Positions 26,545-36,056 are shown, counted from the first letter of the stretch. The stretch is 64,000 nt of DNA from Paenibacillus sp. SZ31 (GCF_012912005.1 NZ_JABBEA010000004.1:1-64000), one strand, 5' to 3'. Program-made: numbers and translations. Notes: generated by a model from the letters alone, not told the origin.

Positions 26545-28727
26545 TAGGAATAATCCGCCTTCCGCTCAATGAAAAATCGTCCACCTTCAACTTGATCCGC
26601 ACTCCCCATAACTGCACCTATGCTTCTAACCACTCCAGGCAAAAACCACAACTTGATGCTACTGCGCATGTTACCCGAAGCATATGTCTGTTTCTCATCC
26701 GGATTCACACCGGTATTCAATCGGATCAGAGCCAGCATTCTGGACATTTTGCGTTCATTGTTGCTATGCATCAAGAGGAACAATCGGAGATGGTCCCTGT
26801 ACGTCAGTTTGACTTTGATATACTTGGACAATTCTACACTGCCCTCTTTCGCTAGTTTCACCATATCCGCGATAGCGTTTGTAATCCCGTATAAGATTGC
26901 CGCAGATAACACGAGAAGAGGATTTCCCAGCTTACTGTGCTCAATTAACCCTTCTGCTGTCCGAATAGCCAGTCGCATCCCAAAGATCTCTGCATATGCC
27001 GCAGCGATGTTGCCCGAAGAATTATGAAACCCGTAAACGATATACTCTAGTTCCTGATTCTCCAGTTTAAAAACATCACCAGCATCTCCACCTTCAGTCC
27101 AGGTAAATAGCTGCCCAAAATCCATGGAGTTGAAATAGGCTAAAGCATATTCATTCTGAAATAATTCGTCGCCAAGACTGTCCAGTAGACCTGACATCCC
27201 GCCAAACAAACTGTCCATACCCTTCATGGCTTCGCTACCAGAATCATAGGGATCATTCGCAATCTCTGCCTTTTTGGCATCCTCACGACTAGCCTCGTTA
27301 AAAGCAATATTAGTGTTGTAATATTCCTCCAACTGCTTGAAAGCGTCCATAGATCCGGAACTTCCATTCTGAATCTGCGACAAGATTCGTTTGACTTCCT
27401 TCAATTTCCCTTTGGATTCTTTGTCATTCGCTTTGCGCTGGGCATCGGACCCACGACCACTCTCCAGCTGTTGCTCACTCTGTTGGATGAGGTTGGCAGG
27501 ACCGCTACGTACATAGTTGTCCATGTATCGTTCGGTAATCTGACTTGCCTGTCTGACCGCGGGTTTAATCGGAACCCCACTCATGCCCGTAACGCTGCGA
27601 AGCTGATTATTCAACTCCATGTTGTCTCTTCTGACGTTGCCGAAGTCCGAATTCTGTGAAACCACACGTGCCTTCAACTGATCAAATAGGCTATCTGCCC
27701 TCACAAGCTCCGAAGCAAGAGAACGTGTGCTTTTGGCTTCACTGCCTGATCCAGTAGATGCAGGACTCGCCCCAGGCAGATTCGAATTGCCCACGTTGTC
27801 ATAGCTCGCATTCTGCGAACGGTTCTCCCCCTCCGCGATCACACGTTTCATTTCCTCATTAATCTTGCGTGCTTCTTCGATCTTGGACTGCGCTTCCTCC
27901 AGCTTCGTTTGATGGGCCTGTAAAGCGGGCTGAATGATCATGCTGATGCCTGTCACCACATTACTCACACCAGTCCGATAACGAGCCAGTTCCAATATGT
28001 ATTGTTGCTCTCTGAACGGCAATCCCTCATCTGCCCGTTGCTTGTTCAGATAATCTGCATAACGTGCCGCTGCCTCCGCAGCTGTCTCTGGTGTTTCTTC
28101 CAGCATTTCTTCATAGATCGGCTGTGAAGGCGGATCCATGATCAACTTTGGAAGATTCTTCAGCTTCTCGGCGGACTCCGTCTGATTGACAATGGCTTCG
28201 TCCAGCAATTCTTCACGTTTGTCATATAACTTTTGTAATTTTTTCAGCAAGTCTACCGTGTGCGCTGCTTCCTTCATCTCGTCCGACATCGGTTTGAACC
28301 GATTGATCACTTCAAGGGTAAAATCAACCGGAGCCCGATACTTCATATCCTCCTGAATCTGGCGATTGAAAATATCGTATCTGCCCAGTTCACGCTCCAT
28401 GCTCAGCGAAGTTGTATCCCACTGGATATCCAGAATAGGGAATCCATCTTTTACGGATGAAGGCTTCACACTATCGTTCAGCACTTTGGCCATAACCGTA
28501 TCCCCACTACTGTCGCCATACCCAAATAAACCATACTCCCGGAGCGAAGTGTCATAGGCGGACATAACGGACCTCATTGCAGCATGTGTCATTCGTTCAG
28601 TCTGCACCTTGAATGCCGCAATACGAGCGTAATCAATGAATATAGCTACAAACATATAAACTCCAGCCAATATTAATATTAAAAAAAGGGTTACGGCTCC
28701 CAACTCACCGTCTTTTTTTCTAAACAG
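26541..28727 (-). CDS. Large Tad-operon protein, DUF5702/TadG-like
   Basis: A protein of about 728 residues with one N-terminal membrane helix (AVTLFLILILAGVYMFVAIFIDYA) preceded by FRKKDGELG, as in TadG-like pseudopilins. The rest is mostly long charged helices with coiled-coil character (about 150-420) and a later hydrophobic-rich domain (GLIEHSKLGNPLLVLSAAILYGI). No ATG, GTG or TTG fits its N-terminus: the frame upstream overlaps the previous gene by 143 bases. AAGGAGG stands nine bases before a CTG at 28727, just after the previous stop, so CTG is the proposed start. It probably scaffolds pilus assembly at the membrane. Confidence 0.72.
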   Translation of the reverse strand: MFRKKDGELGAVTLFLILILAGVYMFVAIFIDYARIAAFKVQTERMTHAAMRSVMSAYDTSLREYGLFGYGDSSGDTVMAKVLNDSVKPSSVKDGFPILDIQWDTTSLSMERELGRYDIFNRQIQEDMKYRAPVDFTLEVINRFKPMSDEMKEAAHTVDLLKKLQKLYDKREELLDEAIVNQTESAEKLKNLPKLIMDPPSQPIYEEMLEETPETAAEAAARYADYLNKQRADEGLPFREQQYILELARYRTGVSNVVTGISMIIQPALQAHQTKLEEAQSKIEEARKINEEMKRVIAEGENRSQNASYDNVGNSNLPGASPASTGSGSEAKSTRSLASELVRADSLFDQLKARVVSQNSDFGNVRRDNMELNNQLRSVTGMSGVPIKPAVRQASQITERYMDNYVRSGPANLIQQSEQQLESGRGSDAQRKANDKESKGKLKEVKRILSQIQNGSSGSMDAFKQLEEYYNTNIAFNEASREDAKKAEIANDPYDSGSEAMKGMDSLFGGMSGLLDSLGDELFQNEYALAYFNSMDFGQLFTWTEGGDAGDVFKLENQELEYIVYGFHNSSGNIAAAYAEIFGMRLAIRTAEGLIEHSKLGNPLLVLSAAILYGITNAIADMVKLAKEGSVELSKYIKVKLTYRDHLRLFLLMHSNNERKMSRMLALIRLNTGVNPDEKQTYASGNMRSSIKLWFLPGVVRSIGAVMGSADQVEGGRFFIERKADYSY

Positions 28728-28746
28728 CTCTGCCCTCCTCCTTTTC

Positions 28747-29424
28747 TCACTTTTTGCTTTTGCCAAAATGCTGCACAACCTGTCCCGCTTCCGCAGCAGT
28801 ACTCGCCGCTTCTCCGCCTTTGCCTTTAAACTTGGCTGCATAATAACGGACCAGATCGACCGTTCGAATGAATTCCACCGGTTCAACAACTGCGGATGAT
28901 CCTTGGGTCAGTACACGATTACCTGAATCGAACAAAAAAGAAGGAAGCGGTAAAGAAATTACCTGGTCCAGCTTGGTTGTTACTTTCCGCTGAATCAGAG
29001 AATTCTGATACTCAATTGTTCCTTTCATAGCTGAGGGCATATGTTGCACCGCTTGTACTAATTTCTGTTCCGAGAGACTTCCGCCTTCACCAGCAGGTAT
29101 AGAAACACTAACCTGATTATCCGCTCCCGCCCAGCCAAACAGCGCTCCAAGCATACGATCATCCGTCAGTCTCCAGTACAGATTGTCATGTTCTCCAGCG
29201 ACAAATTCACCCGTCATCGCCTGCTTGTTGCTGTTGTCCCAGTTATATGCTGCACGTTCGGAAGCTGCATAGGCGTGTTGATTCAGAAATGTCTTTTGAT
29301 ACATGTACATGGTAAAGAAGAGCAACAATACAAGAATAAACAGCACGACAGGGAAGATCAGGGAGGCTTCAACGGTGAAGCTCCCTTCTTCCTTCTTCAG
29401 CCTGTTAACCCGGGAAAAATTCAT
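28747..29424 (-). CDS. tadE: TadE-like pilus assembly protein
   Basis: A 225-residue protein with the TadE start KKEEGSFTVEASLIFPVVLFILVLLLFFTMYMYQ (membrane helix about 18-42) containing the conserved Glu of the helix. The rest is a secreted or cell-wall-facing domain, with SIPAGEGGSLSE and the tail AASTAAEAGQVVQHFGKSKK. It is probably processed by the operon's prepilin peptidase. It begins inside the last codons of the flp gene (20-base overlap), so translation is likely coupled; no strong ribosome binding site is seen. Confidence 0.82.
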   Translation of the reverse strand: MNFSRVNRLKKEEGSFTVEASLIFPVVLFILVLLLFFTMYMYQKTFLNQHAYAASERAAYNWDNSNKQAMTGEFVAGEHDNLYWRLTDDRMLGALFGWAGADNQVSVSIPAGEGGSLSEQKLVQAVQHMPSAMKGTIEYQNSLIQRKVTTKLDQVISLPLPSFLFDSGNRVLTQGSSAVVEPVEFIRTVDLVRYYAAKFKGKGGEAASTAAEAGQVVQHFGKSKK

Positions 29425-29596
29425 TACTTTTTGTATCCACTTTGCTAAGAAGAGACTTGATTAGTGCCGTTATTTGGTCTTTAAAAATCAAAGCAATAAT
29501 GATGATAACCCCGATAATCAGAATCAGCTCCAACGTGCCGAGTCCGTCCTCTTCCTTCCAAAATGCGTTCACCTTGTTTTTCAATACTTCCATCAT
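29405..29596 (-). CDS. flp: Flp-type pilin (type IVb)
   Basis: A 63-residue pilin. The short leader MMEVLKNKVNAFWKEEDG ends in Gly, then LGTLELILIIGVIIIIALIF is the conserved Flp hydrophobic segment with Glu five residues in. Cleavage is expected after the Gly or within EEDGLG. A short hydrophilic tail follows. AGGAGG precedes the ATG with about eight bases. This is the main pilus subunit of the operon. Confidence 0.85.
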   Translation of the reverse strand: MMEVLKNKVNAFWKEEDGLGTLELILIIGVIIIIALIFKDQITALIKSLLSKVDTKSNEFFPG

Positions 29597-29607
29597 CCCA
29601 ATTCCTC

Positions 29608-30477
29608 CTACATATTCATCATCATAAAAGCAGGTGCCCCGATCATGACTACAATCGTAAAAAAGATTAGCACCATCGGAAACACCAGTTTAGAAGAAGC
29701 CTGTTCTCCCTTCGCCCGACTAACAGCCTTGCGTTTCTCCCACAACACATGTGACAGATCCCGCAGCGCCAATACAAAGTCACCTCCCCCACGCCGGAAA
29801 TTTAGCAAGACCGTCGTCGTAAAAATCGTCACTTCCTGCACACCACAACGGCGGCTGAACTGTTCAAATGATTGTTGAAACGAATAACCGTTATTCAAAT
29901 CTCCCACGGTCTTTCTGAGTTCGTTGTACAGCGGATGATCCCGTTCCCCCTGGCTTGTCACACAGTGAACGATGGCACGCTGAACGGTCTCCCCAGCGCC
30001 CACCAGCAGAACAATTCTGTTCAGCAGCTCGGGCAGCTCCATGAGGATGTCCTGATCTCTCCGCTGAACCTTGGTATTGAGGTCTTTATAAAGTGCAAAA
30101 GGTAAAGCTATACCCAACGCGAGTCCACCCACCATGCCTCCGATACCCATATCTCCAACGAGTGTTAACAGACAACCTACCAGCAACATGAGCCACGTAT
30201 AAGTCAACATTTCAGCGCAATAGAGCATCGTTTTCTCTCCACTGTGCTGTATGCCATACATTTTCTGAATGGCATGTTGCATCCGAAACATGAGCACAGG
30301 CAATCTGCGTCCAATCTCGAACTTGTCCAGTACAAATAGGAACGGGCCATGCAATTTCTTCAGTCGTAATCCTTCCATATCCAGCTTGCGCAGATGCCGG
30401 TAGGTCTGTCCCTGGGTTCGATCCAGCACCAGCCATCCCGCTCCCAGCATCCCTGCAACTATAACGGGAAGCAGCAT
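29608..30477 (-). CDS. tadC: Type II/IV secretion F-domain protein TadC
   Basis: A 289-residue inner-membrane protein with an N-terminal helix, two central helices (about 88-125), a cytoplasmic GspF/TadC domain (RAIVHCVTSQGERDHPLYNELRKTVGDLNNGYSFQQSFEQFSRRC) and a last helix (VFPMVLIFFTIVVMIGAPAFMM). TadB and TadC form the membrane platform turned by TadA. AAGGAG with a spacer of about nine bases precedes the ATG. It follows tadB by 12 bases. Confidence 0.86.
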   Translation of the reverse strand: MLLPVIVAGMLGAGWLVLDRTQGQTYRHLRKLDMEGLRLKKLHGPFLFVLDKFEIGRRLPVLMFRMQHAIQKMYGIQHSGEKTMLYCAEMLTYTWLMLLVGCLLTLVGDMGIGGMVGGLALGIALPFALYKDLNTKVQRRDQDILMELPELLNRIVLLVGAGETVQRAIVHCVTSQGERDHPLYNELRKTVGDLNNGYSFQQSFEQFSRRCGVQEVTIFTTTVLLNFRRGGGDFVLALRDLSHVLWEKRKAVSRAKGEQASSKLVFPMVLIFFTIVVMIGAPAFMMMNM

Positions 30478-30489
30478 CGTTTCAGCTCC

Positions 30490-31251
30490 TTATACTTTGA
30501 TATCCATAATTCGAGTAACCCATAGATAACAGCAGGCCAGTACTGCCAATGCACCACTAGAGATGAGATACCCCATCCCGCTATATAGTGGCTCCATAAA
30601 ATCCTTGGCGGTCAGATTGAGGAATATCAGAAAAATAAATGGAGCGGCAAACATGACCTTTGATTCGAACTTTTTCTGCGATACCGCGACCATAATATCC
30701 TGCTGAATGTCCAGCTTCTCACCAATCACCGCAGAGGTACGACGCACAACCTCAACCAGATCCCCGCCAGTTCGTTTGCACGTAATGAACACATCTGCAA
30801 AATTCGTAATATCCTCAATCTGCGCCCGATCCGAAAAATCCTGTAGTGCCTCTTCGATTGGTTGTCCATACTCCATCCGTGTCCGCAATATCGTGAACTC
30901 ACGAATCAGATCAGTATCCGCTTCCGGGTTCAACATCCGCAAATCCTCTACGGATTCCTTGAATCCATTTTCCACCGATTTTCCTGCGGCCAGTGCCGAA
31001 GATAATGCATATAACGCTTGCTTAAAATGTAAACTGAGTGTCATTCTTTTTCGTTCCAACAGCACTTTAGTCCAATGTTTTGGTACCCATATGCAACCCG
31101 CAGCCAAGATCGCTCCAGCCAACCAATGATGGTAGAACAGAATTCCGATGCCAAAAAACAGCAGACCACTAATCAGCATACAGACCATTCGTTGTCTCCG
31201 GGAAAGCGTATATACGGTGTAATCCGTCAACATCTGTCTGGCTTCACCCAA
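30490..31251 (-). CDS. tadB: Type II/IV secretion F-domain protein TadB
   Basis: A 253-residue membrane protein with two N-terminal helices (about 24-60), a GspF domain (ALYALSSALAAGKSVENGFKESVEDLRML, DFSDRAQIEDITNFADVFITCKRTGGDLVEV) and two C-terminal helices. It starts with TTG, with AAGGTG seven bases upstream. It sits between tadA and tadC in the usual Tad order. Confidence 0.86.
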   Translation of the reverse strand: MGEARQMLTDYTVYTLSRRQRMVCMLISGLLFFGIGILFYHHWLAGAILAAGCIWVPKHWTKVLLERKRMTLSLHFKQALYALSSALAAGKSVENGFKESVEDLRMLNPEADTDLIREFTILRTRMEYGQPIEEALQDFSDRAQIEDITNFADVFITCKRTGGDLVEVVRRTSAVIGEKLDIQQDIMVAVSQKKFESKVMFAAPFIFLIFLNLTAKDFMEPLYSGMGYLISSGALAVLACCYLWVTRIMDIKV

Positions 31252-31273
31252 CAGTAATCACCTTCCAATGACT

Positions 31274-32578
31274 TTAATTCACGTTGTTATCTGATGAATC
31301 TGATTCAACACTATACTGTTCTATGTATTCATCCAGCCAGTCCCCGAGCCCAGCCATCTGAATTTTATCCACCTGATTCAACTTCCCAACCTGTACTAAC
31401 CCGCCAATAATTTTGCCTTCACGCTCTTCTTGTTCCTGGAAACGAAACAGTGGATTAAGCAAGACCTCACCGTCCTGCATGCCAATCACTTCACTGATCT
31501 CCGTCACTCGCCGTGAGCGGTCTCGCAGCCGGGACAGATGCACAAAGATATCGATTGCCGAACTAATCTGTTGTCGTACAACCGCAATCGGAAGATCCGC
31601 ACCACTCAGCACCATCGTTTCAAGTCTGCTGATCATGTCGGAGATCGTGTTTGCGTGCCCAGTTGACAACGATCCATCGTGTCCTGTGTTCATAGCCTGC
31701 AACATATCCAAAGCTTCTGCGCCCCTGACTTCTCCAATGACAATCCGGTTCGGTCGCATCCGTAAGGAGGACTTGATCAGATCCCGAATAGATATCTGCC
31801 CTTTGCCTTCGGTATTGGCATTTCGAGTTTCCAGCGATACCAGATTCGGTACTGTTACAATCTGTAACTCAGCCGAATCCTCAATCGTTATAATCCGCTC
31901 ATCGGCAGGAATGAATTGGGATAAGGCGTTCAGAAAGGTCGTTTTTCCCGATCCAGTCCCACCTCCAATGAAAATGTTATATTTGCTCCGTACCAACTGT
32001 TGCAACAGTTCTGCGGCTTCTTCATGCAAGGCTCCCTTTTCAATCAGATCAGACATCTTCATCGGCTCACTCGGAAATTTACGAATCGTCATCGTAGGGC
32101 CTTTCAAGGCAATGGGCGGCAACACGATATTGACCCGCGATCCATCCTTTAACCGGGCATCCACGATCGGAGAAGACTCATTCACAATCCGGTTTACCCC
32201 GGACACAATCATCTGAATAATATCCTCGAGCCGTTCCTTGGACTCAAATTCTAGAGTGATCTGGCTGACTTCACCTTCCTGCTCGACAAAAATCTCCTTG
32301 TGACTGTTGATCATAATTTCTGTAATATCGGGATGATCCACAAGCGGCTGCAAAATATCCAATCCACGAAAGGAATCAAACAACCGCTGTACCAGTGTAT
32401 GACGCTCTCCCGAGGTCAAATCTTCCAGCTTCGGGTCAGTGAGAACTTTGCGTTCTATCCCCTGCCACAGTTCATCATCCCCAGCGGAAGAGGTTAAATC
32501 CAGGCCTGCCCTGACCTCCCTGCGCATGATCTGAAACTGTTCTTCACGATCCAGTATTCGATTGGATGAATCCGTCAT
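31274..32578 (-). CDS. tadA: Pilus assembly ATPase TadA (CpaF-like)
   Basis: A 434-residue secretion ATPase. The Walker A is FIGGGTGSGKTTFLNAL (about residue 205-220), an Asp box/Walker B region lies in RIVIGEVRGAEALDMLQAMNTGHDGSLSTGHANT, including His residues of the His box. It powers pilus assembly (and possibly retraction) as a hexamer at the inner face of the membrane. The start at 32578 overlaps the preceding tadZ stop by four bases (ATGA); a longer frame upstream would run into tadZ and is rejected. Confidence 0.92.
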   Translation of the reverse strand: MTDSSNRILDREEQFQIMRREVRAGLDLTSSAGDDELWQGIERKVLTDPKLEDLTSGERHTLVQRLFDSFRGLDILQPLVDHPDITEIMINSHKEIFVEQEGEVSQITLEFESKERLEDIIQMIVSGVNRIVNESSPIVDARLKDGSRVNIVLPPIALKGPTMTIRKFPSEPMKMSDLIEKGALHEEAAELLQQLVRSKYNIFIGGGTGSGKTTFLNALSQFIPADERIITIEDSAELQIVTVPNLVSLETRNANTEGKGQISIRDLIKSSLRMRPNRIVIGEVRGAEALDMLQAMNTGHDGSLSTGHANTISDMISRLETMVLSGADLPIAVVRQQISSAIDIFVHLSRLRDRSRRVTEISEVIGMQDGEVLLNPLFRFQEQEEREGKIIGGLVQVGKLNQVDKIQMAGLGDWLDEYIEQYSVESDSSDNNVN

Positions 32579-33795
32579 AACGCCCACCGATCCTGCTTCT
32601 GAATTCGTCCCGTCTGCTTCAATTCTTCTTCGCCATCTTGTACCAGCATGGCACATAATCTCTTCACTTCACGTTGAAAGATCGGAGAACTAAGCATGAC
32701 TTCCTCCTGACTAAGCTGCTTCCATGAAGGAATATAGGGCAACACCGCATCCAGATGCAGATCAGGCCGTGGAAGTGCATTAACGACATTGTCCCTATAT
32801 TTGTTGACTACGAAACATGAACGGTCCAACACGTTCTCGTACACATCTGGCTTGGTGCGCTCGACATGCTGTAACCACTGTCCCCATCGATGCATGGCAG
32901 ATATATCATCCTCAACCAGCCAGACAAATGCGTCTGCTGCACCCAGCACCCCTTCACTGCGCCCATCCCAACCGGAATCGCCATCCAGAACCAGCACATC
33001 ATATTGTCCGCAATCCGTTAAATAACGAAGCAGATTCGACGTATCCTCACGAGTCATCTGCAACAGTTCTTTCCGATTCGATAATGGCCAGAATACATCA
33101 GACTTCAACGCTTCATGCCGGATCACATATCCATCCACAGCCTTGGCTTGCACCTGTAGCTGCTTGCCAGATTCCTTTCTGCCCACTTTCAGATCGTAAA
33201 GCAGGCGTGACAACCCCGTCTCCGCATCCGGGTGGCGTTGCCCACTTCTAGAAAGTCCCTTCTCCAGAAACGGGAGCGTGCTATCCAGCGTCTCCAGATT
33301 CAGATAGAGGACAGCATAACCTGCGAGCCCCAACTGCTTCGCCATGTGCAGGGCCACTGCCGTTTTACCACTTCCACCCGAAGCGGACAATACACCAATA
33401 GAGAGAGTTTCCTGCCCCGGACGATGCATCTTCTTGCGGCGCGGCTGCCGGCAAGCATTCATCACAGCTTCCAGTAACGTAGGCAAGGGTTGGTATTTCA
33501 TCAGGCGCTTCGCCTCGTCCACCTCGTCCATCCCTTCACTCAGCATTAGCCAAGGTACACCCGATGCTTCTCCGCCGTTACTCAACCAGTTGTTCAGGAA
33601 TTCCGGTTCCGCAACGACCAGATCCGGCATCTCCCGACCTTCCTGCTGCTCGTTCATGTGATCTCTGAACGAATCCCATTGGGAGAACGCCGTAAAACGC
33701 ACTTGGAAACCTGACGAACTTCCCTGTACATAATCAAGCCAAGCACTGATATAATCTCTGTCTTTGGAAACCAATACTGCCTTTAGTACAATCAA
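32575..33795 (-). CDS. tadZ: TadZ/CpaE-like P-loop ATPase
   Basis: A 406-residue protein with an N-terminal receiver-like domain (ALVSKDRDYISAWLDYVQG, about 1-110) and a C-terminal MinD/ParA-type ATPase with the deviant P-loop SASGGSGKTAVALHMAKQLG at about 140-160 and a DVLVLDGDSGWDG switch region. CpaE/TadZ proteins place the Tad machine at a site on the membrane. The TTG at 33795 was chosen, with GGGAGG upstream; a longer reading would pass through a terminator hairpin and its T tract. First gene of the ten-gene operon. Confidence 0.82.
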   Translation of the reverse strand: MIVLKAVLVSKDRDYISAWLDYVQGSSSGFQVRFTAFSQWDSFRDHMNEQQEGREMPDLVVAEPEFLNNWLSNGGEASGVPWLMLSEGMDEVDEAKRLMKYQPLPTLLEAVMNACRQPRRKKMHRPGQETLSIGVLSASGGSGKTAVALHMAKQLGLAGYAVLYLNLETLDSTLPFLEKGLSRSGQRHPDAETGLSRLLYDLKVGRKESGKQLQVQAKAVDGYVIRHEALKSDVFWPLSNRKELLQMTREDTSNLLRYLTDCGQYDVLVLDGDSGWDGRSEGVLGAADAFVWLVEDDISAMHRWGQWLQHVERTKPDVYENVLDRSCFVVNKYRDNVVNALPRPDLHLDAVLPYIPSWKQLSQEEVMLSSPIFQREVKRLCAMLVQDGEEELKQTGRIQKQDRWAL

Positions 33796-33825
33796 TTTCT
33801 CCTTCCCTCCCTGCAAAAAAAGCAC

Positions 33826-33876
33826 AAAAAAGCACCGTCCAGTAACCGCATGAACATGCAGTATATGGACGGTGCT
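33826..33876 (-). terminator. Terminator upstream of the Tad operon
   Basis: An 11-base perfect inverted repeat (AGCACCGTCCA and its complement) with a run of six Ts on the minus strand. It ends the transcript of the VOC gene and separates it from the Tad operon. The pilus promoter may be embedded after it. Confidence 0.85.
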
Positions 33877-33957
33877 TCCGTCACGTGCTATGAATGTATG
33901 GATAATATAGCATACAATTTCTGGTGGAGCAAGGGATTTATTCTAACCATTTTTCCC

Positions 33958-34341
33958 TTAAGAGTGATAGGGTGAATCGAACTCAATAATGTTACGGTCA
34001 GGATCAAGTACAAAAATCTGTGCGAATCCAGCTACACTCTCAGGTCTCGCTTCATACTCAATTCCCTGCTGCTCCAGCCAGGCTATAGTCCCTGAATAAC
34101 TGGTGACCCAGATCGCAAAGTGGCCATCGGTTGTATCAATACCAGCCTCGCGCAGCGTGTGACCTTCCGGGTGCTGAAGCAGATGAAGCTGCTGGCTGCC
34201 GATAGCGTACCATGTACCCGTGGAGCGGAAGGCTGGACGTTCAATCTCCTGCATGCCCAGTAACCCCGAGTAGAACTTCTTCGCGATTTCCAGATCACGA
34301 ACAGCCAGACTAACATGGTGGATGTGTGCATATTCAATCAT
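33958..34341 (-). CDS. VOC-fold protein (glyoxalase/dioxygenase-like)
   Basis: A 127-residue single VOC module: HIHHVSLAVRDLEIAKKFYSGLLGMQEIERP (first beta-alpha-beta-beta-beta unit) and a second unit with TDGHFAIWV and FVLDPDRNIIEFDSP. Metal-ligand candidates are His9, His in the second strand, and the terminal Glu. Family members include glyoxalases, dioxygenases and antibiotic-binding proteins; no feature decides between them. It stands alone, between a lipoprotein gene and the Tad operon. Confidence 0.8.
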   Translation of the reverse strand: MIEYAHIHHVSLAVRDLEIAKKFYSGLLGMQEIERPAFRSTGTWYAIGSQQLHLLQHPEGHTLREAGIDTTDGHFAIWVTSYSGTIAWLEQQGIEYEARPESVAGFAQIFVLDPDRNIIEFDSPYHS

Positions 34342-34417
34342 CTTTTATATCCCCCTCTCTAATTAAATATGACTATACTATAACACCTTGAACCCTGACC
34401 ATAATCTCCATTAAAAA

Positions 34418-34482
34418 GAAAAGCACCCCTGAACCCAATCCGGTAAACCTCACGGCTCACACAGATCTAGTTCAGAGGTGCC
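34418..34482 (-). terminator. Terminator of the lipoprotein gene
   Basis: AGCACCCCTGAAC pairs with GTTCAGAGGTGC around a 36-base loop. T-rich sequence (TTTTCTTTTT) follows on the minus strand. Confidence 0.75.
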
Positions 34483-34551
34483 CTGCAAACGGCATACATT
34501 GATGCTCGCTTACCGCATTAAATCATCTTCAGCACATTTGGCATAACCAAA

Positions 34552-35415
34552 TTATTTTGCACTATCCAATGCTTCTTGTGGAATCTTGATCTCTTCCACT
34601 TGATCGTGGTTAGAAAATGTACTCGTCATCTTCATGTCCATCGTCATTTTCTGTCCATTCTGTTCCATCTCCATGACCATGTTGACGTCCGTACTTGCAG
34701 GCAGGTAGGTTTCTTTGTTTATCATATATTTCATCTTCATGCTGGTGATATTCATCTGATCAAGCATGGCTTGCATCTGGGCATCCGATCCGTTTTGCTC
34801 CATCACGGCTTTGGCCAGTTCCTTCACGTTATCACCGGATACGTCAGCGTTAATCACATAATTGTCGCCTTCTTCGGTCACTTCAGTATCTTCTTCGATC
34901 TTTTTGAATTGCTCCAATTCACCTTCGGGATTCATGCTTGCTTTCATCTGCTCAATCAGTTCACTCGTTTGAGCTTCAGGAATCGCAACCCATTGCTCCC
35001 CAACTTGGGAGTAGATTTTATCCGAAGTAATATACTGTTTTACGTTCTGCGCTTCCTGTCCCGACATTTCCATATTCATCTCTTGATAGATCATCATTGG
35101 ATCTTTGATAATATCCATCTTGAGCGATGTTTTAACCTGTTGATCCTGGGACTGTTCACCAGCATCCAGCTTCAGATTCTGATCAATGTTTGCTTCAGTT
35201 GTGAAGCTTTTCATTTCTTTCGTAGCTGCATTGGTTTTGGTAATCAACTCGTCCAGGGTAGGGATCTTTGTTTCCTGCTCTGCAGGTGTATTGCCCTCGT
35301 TAGACGTTTCGTTGTTAGTCGCTGGCGGCGTTGCCGTATTATCTGTGTCGTTACTGCATGCTGCCAAGCTCACTGCTAATAATGCCCCGATAAATATTGT
35401 AGTCCACTTCTTCAA
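34552..35415 (-). CDS. DUF6612-like secreted lipoprotein
   Basis: A 287-residue lipoprotein. It starts MKKWTTIFIGALLAVSLAACSND with a lipobox LAAC and Cys near residue 20, then a low-complexity Thr/Asn/Glu linker. The mature domain has alternating beta strands rich in Met/Gln/Glu (KMDIIKDPMMIYQEMNMEMSG, MNITSMKMKYMINKETYLPA), of the LolA/LppX-like fold usually annotated DUF6612 in Bacillales. Those folds bind lipids or hydrophobic ligands, but the role here is unknown. The TTG at 35415 has GGGAGG eight bases upstream. It has its own terminator. Confidence 0.78.
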   Translation of the reverse strand: MKKWTTIFIGALLAVSLAACSNDTDNTATPPATNNETSNEGNTPAEQETKIPTLDELITKTNAATKEMKSFTTEANIDQNLKLDAGEQSQDQQVKTSLKMDIIKDPMMIYQEMNMEMSGQEAQNVKQYITSDKIYSQVGEQWVAIPEAQTSELIEQMKASMNPEGELEQFKKIEEDTEVTEEGDNYVINADVSGDNVKELAKAVMEQNGSDAQMQAMLDQMNITSMKMKYMINKETYLPASTDVNMVMEMEQNGQKMTMDMKMTSTFSNHDQVEEIKIPQEALDSAK

Positions 35416-35476
35416 GTTGTTGTCCTCCCAAAATAGATATGATCTGTAGTGATTACCCAATAATTCCCGTTATTAA

Positions 35477-35899
35477 TCACAAAAACCGATCTTTGATCTC
35501 CGGTGTAGGCAACATGCACGCTTCATCTTTGCCAAACCAACGATAACGGTTGCGTGCAACCCAGTTGTAGACTGCATTACGAATAAATTTCGGTATGATC
35601 ATGAACACATATAACAACGGATAAGGAAACTTCAGACCTTTGGCTAATCGCAGCGCGGCGGTCGAACGTGTATAGTATTTTCCATTTTCAATTAGAACAA
35701 AAGTGTCCATACTGTCTGTCGACAGATTGCCCTTCTCCAGCAATTCCTTGGCTACATCCGATTGGAGCGAAGCAAAATGGTATTTCCCTTCCGGGTCACG
35801 CTTAATAATCCACTTGGTTAAGCCCTGGCAGAAGTGACAGACGCCATCCACCAGTACGATGGGATGTCCCTGATGCACATCCGTTTGGTTTGCTATCAT
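35477..35899 (-). CDS. Thiol-disulfide oxidoreductase, DCC family
   Basis: A 140-residue DUF393/YuxK-type protein. The family signature is VLVDGVCHFCQGLTKWIIKRD, where the CxxC motif (residues about 22-25) lies in an Asp-Gly-x-Cys context. The last part has ASLQSDVAKELLEKG and the helical region LLYVFMIIPKFIRNAVYNWVARNRYRWFGKDEACMLPTPEIKDRF that ends the family pattern. It is a thioredoxin-like redox protein of unknown partners. AGGAGG precedes the ATG. Confidence 0.85.
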   Translation of the reverse strand: MIANQTDVHQGHPIVLVDGVCHFCQGLTKWIIKRDPEGKYHFASLQSDVAKELLEKGNLSTDSMDTFVLIENGKYYTRSTAALRLAKGLKFPYPLLYVFMIIPKFIRNAVYNWVARNRYRWFGKDEACMLPTPEIKDRFL

Positions 35900-36016
35900 A
35901 TTGGCTGCCTCCTATGGTTGCGGTTAGAGTAACTTACCCAATCTAGGCCTTCCTGTTCACTAATTCTAAATTTATTTCTTCTTGAGGTAGTTCACTTATA
36001 GAGATAAAAAGAAAAA

Positions 36017-36041
36017 GAGCGCAGGCATTGTGCCCACGCTC
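36017..36041 (-). terminator. Terminator of the CxxC protein gene
   Basis: GAGCG.GGCA and TGCC.CGCTC form a short stem with five Ts on the minus strand, just past the stop at 36057. Confidence 0.75.
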
Positions 36042-36056
36042 GTATCTGTCCGACAA

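Noticed and set aside
34552..35460. 15 extra N-terminal residues for the lipoprotein
   Set aside because: They would precede and disturb the signal peptide; the TTG at 35415 has a proper ribosome binding site and begins MKKW.
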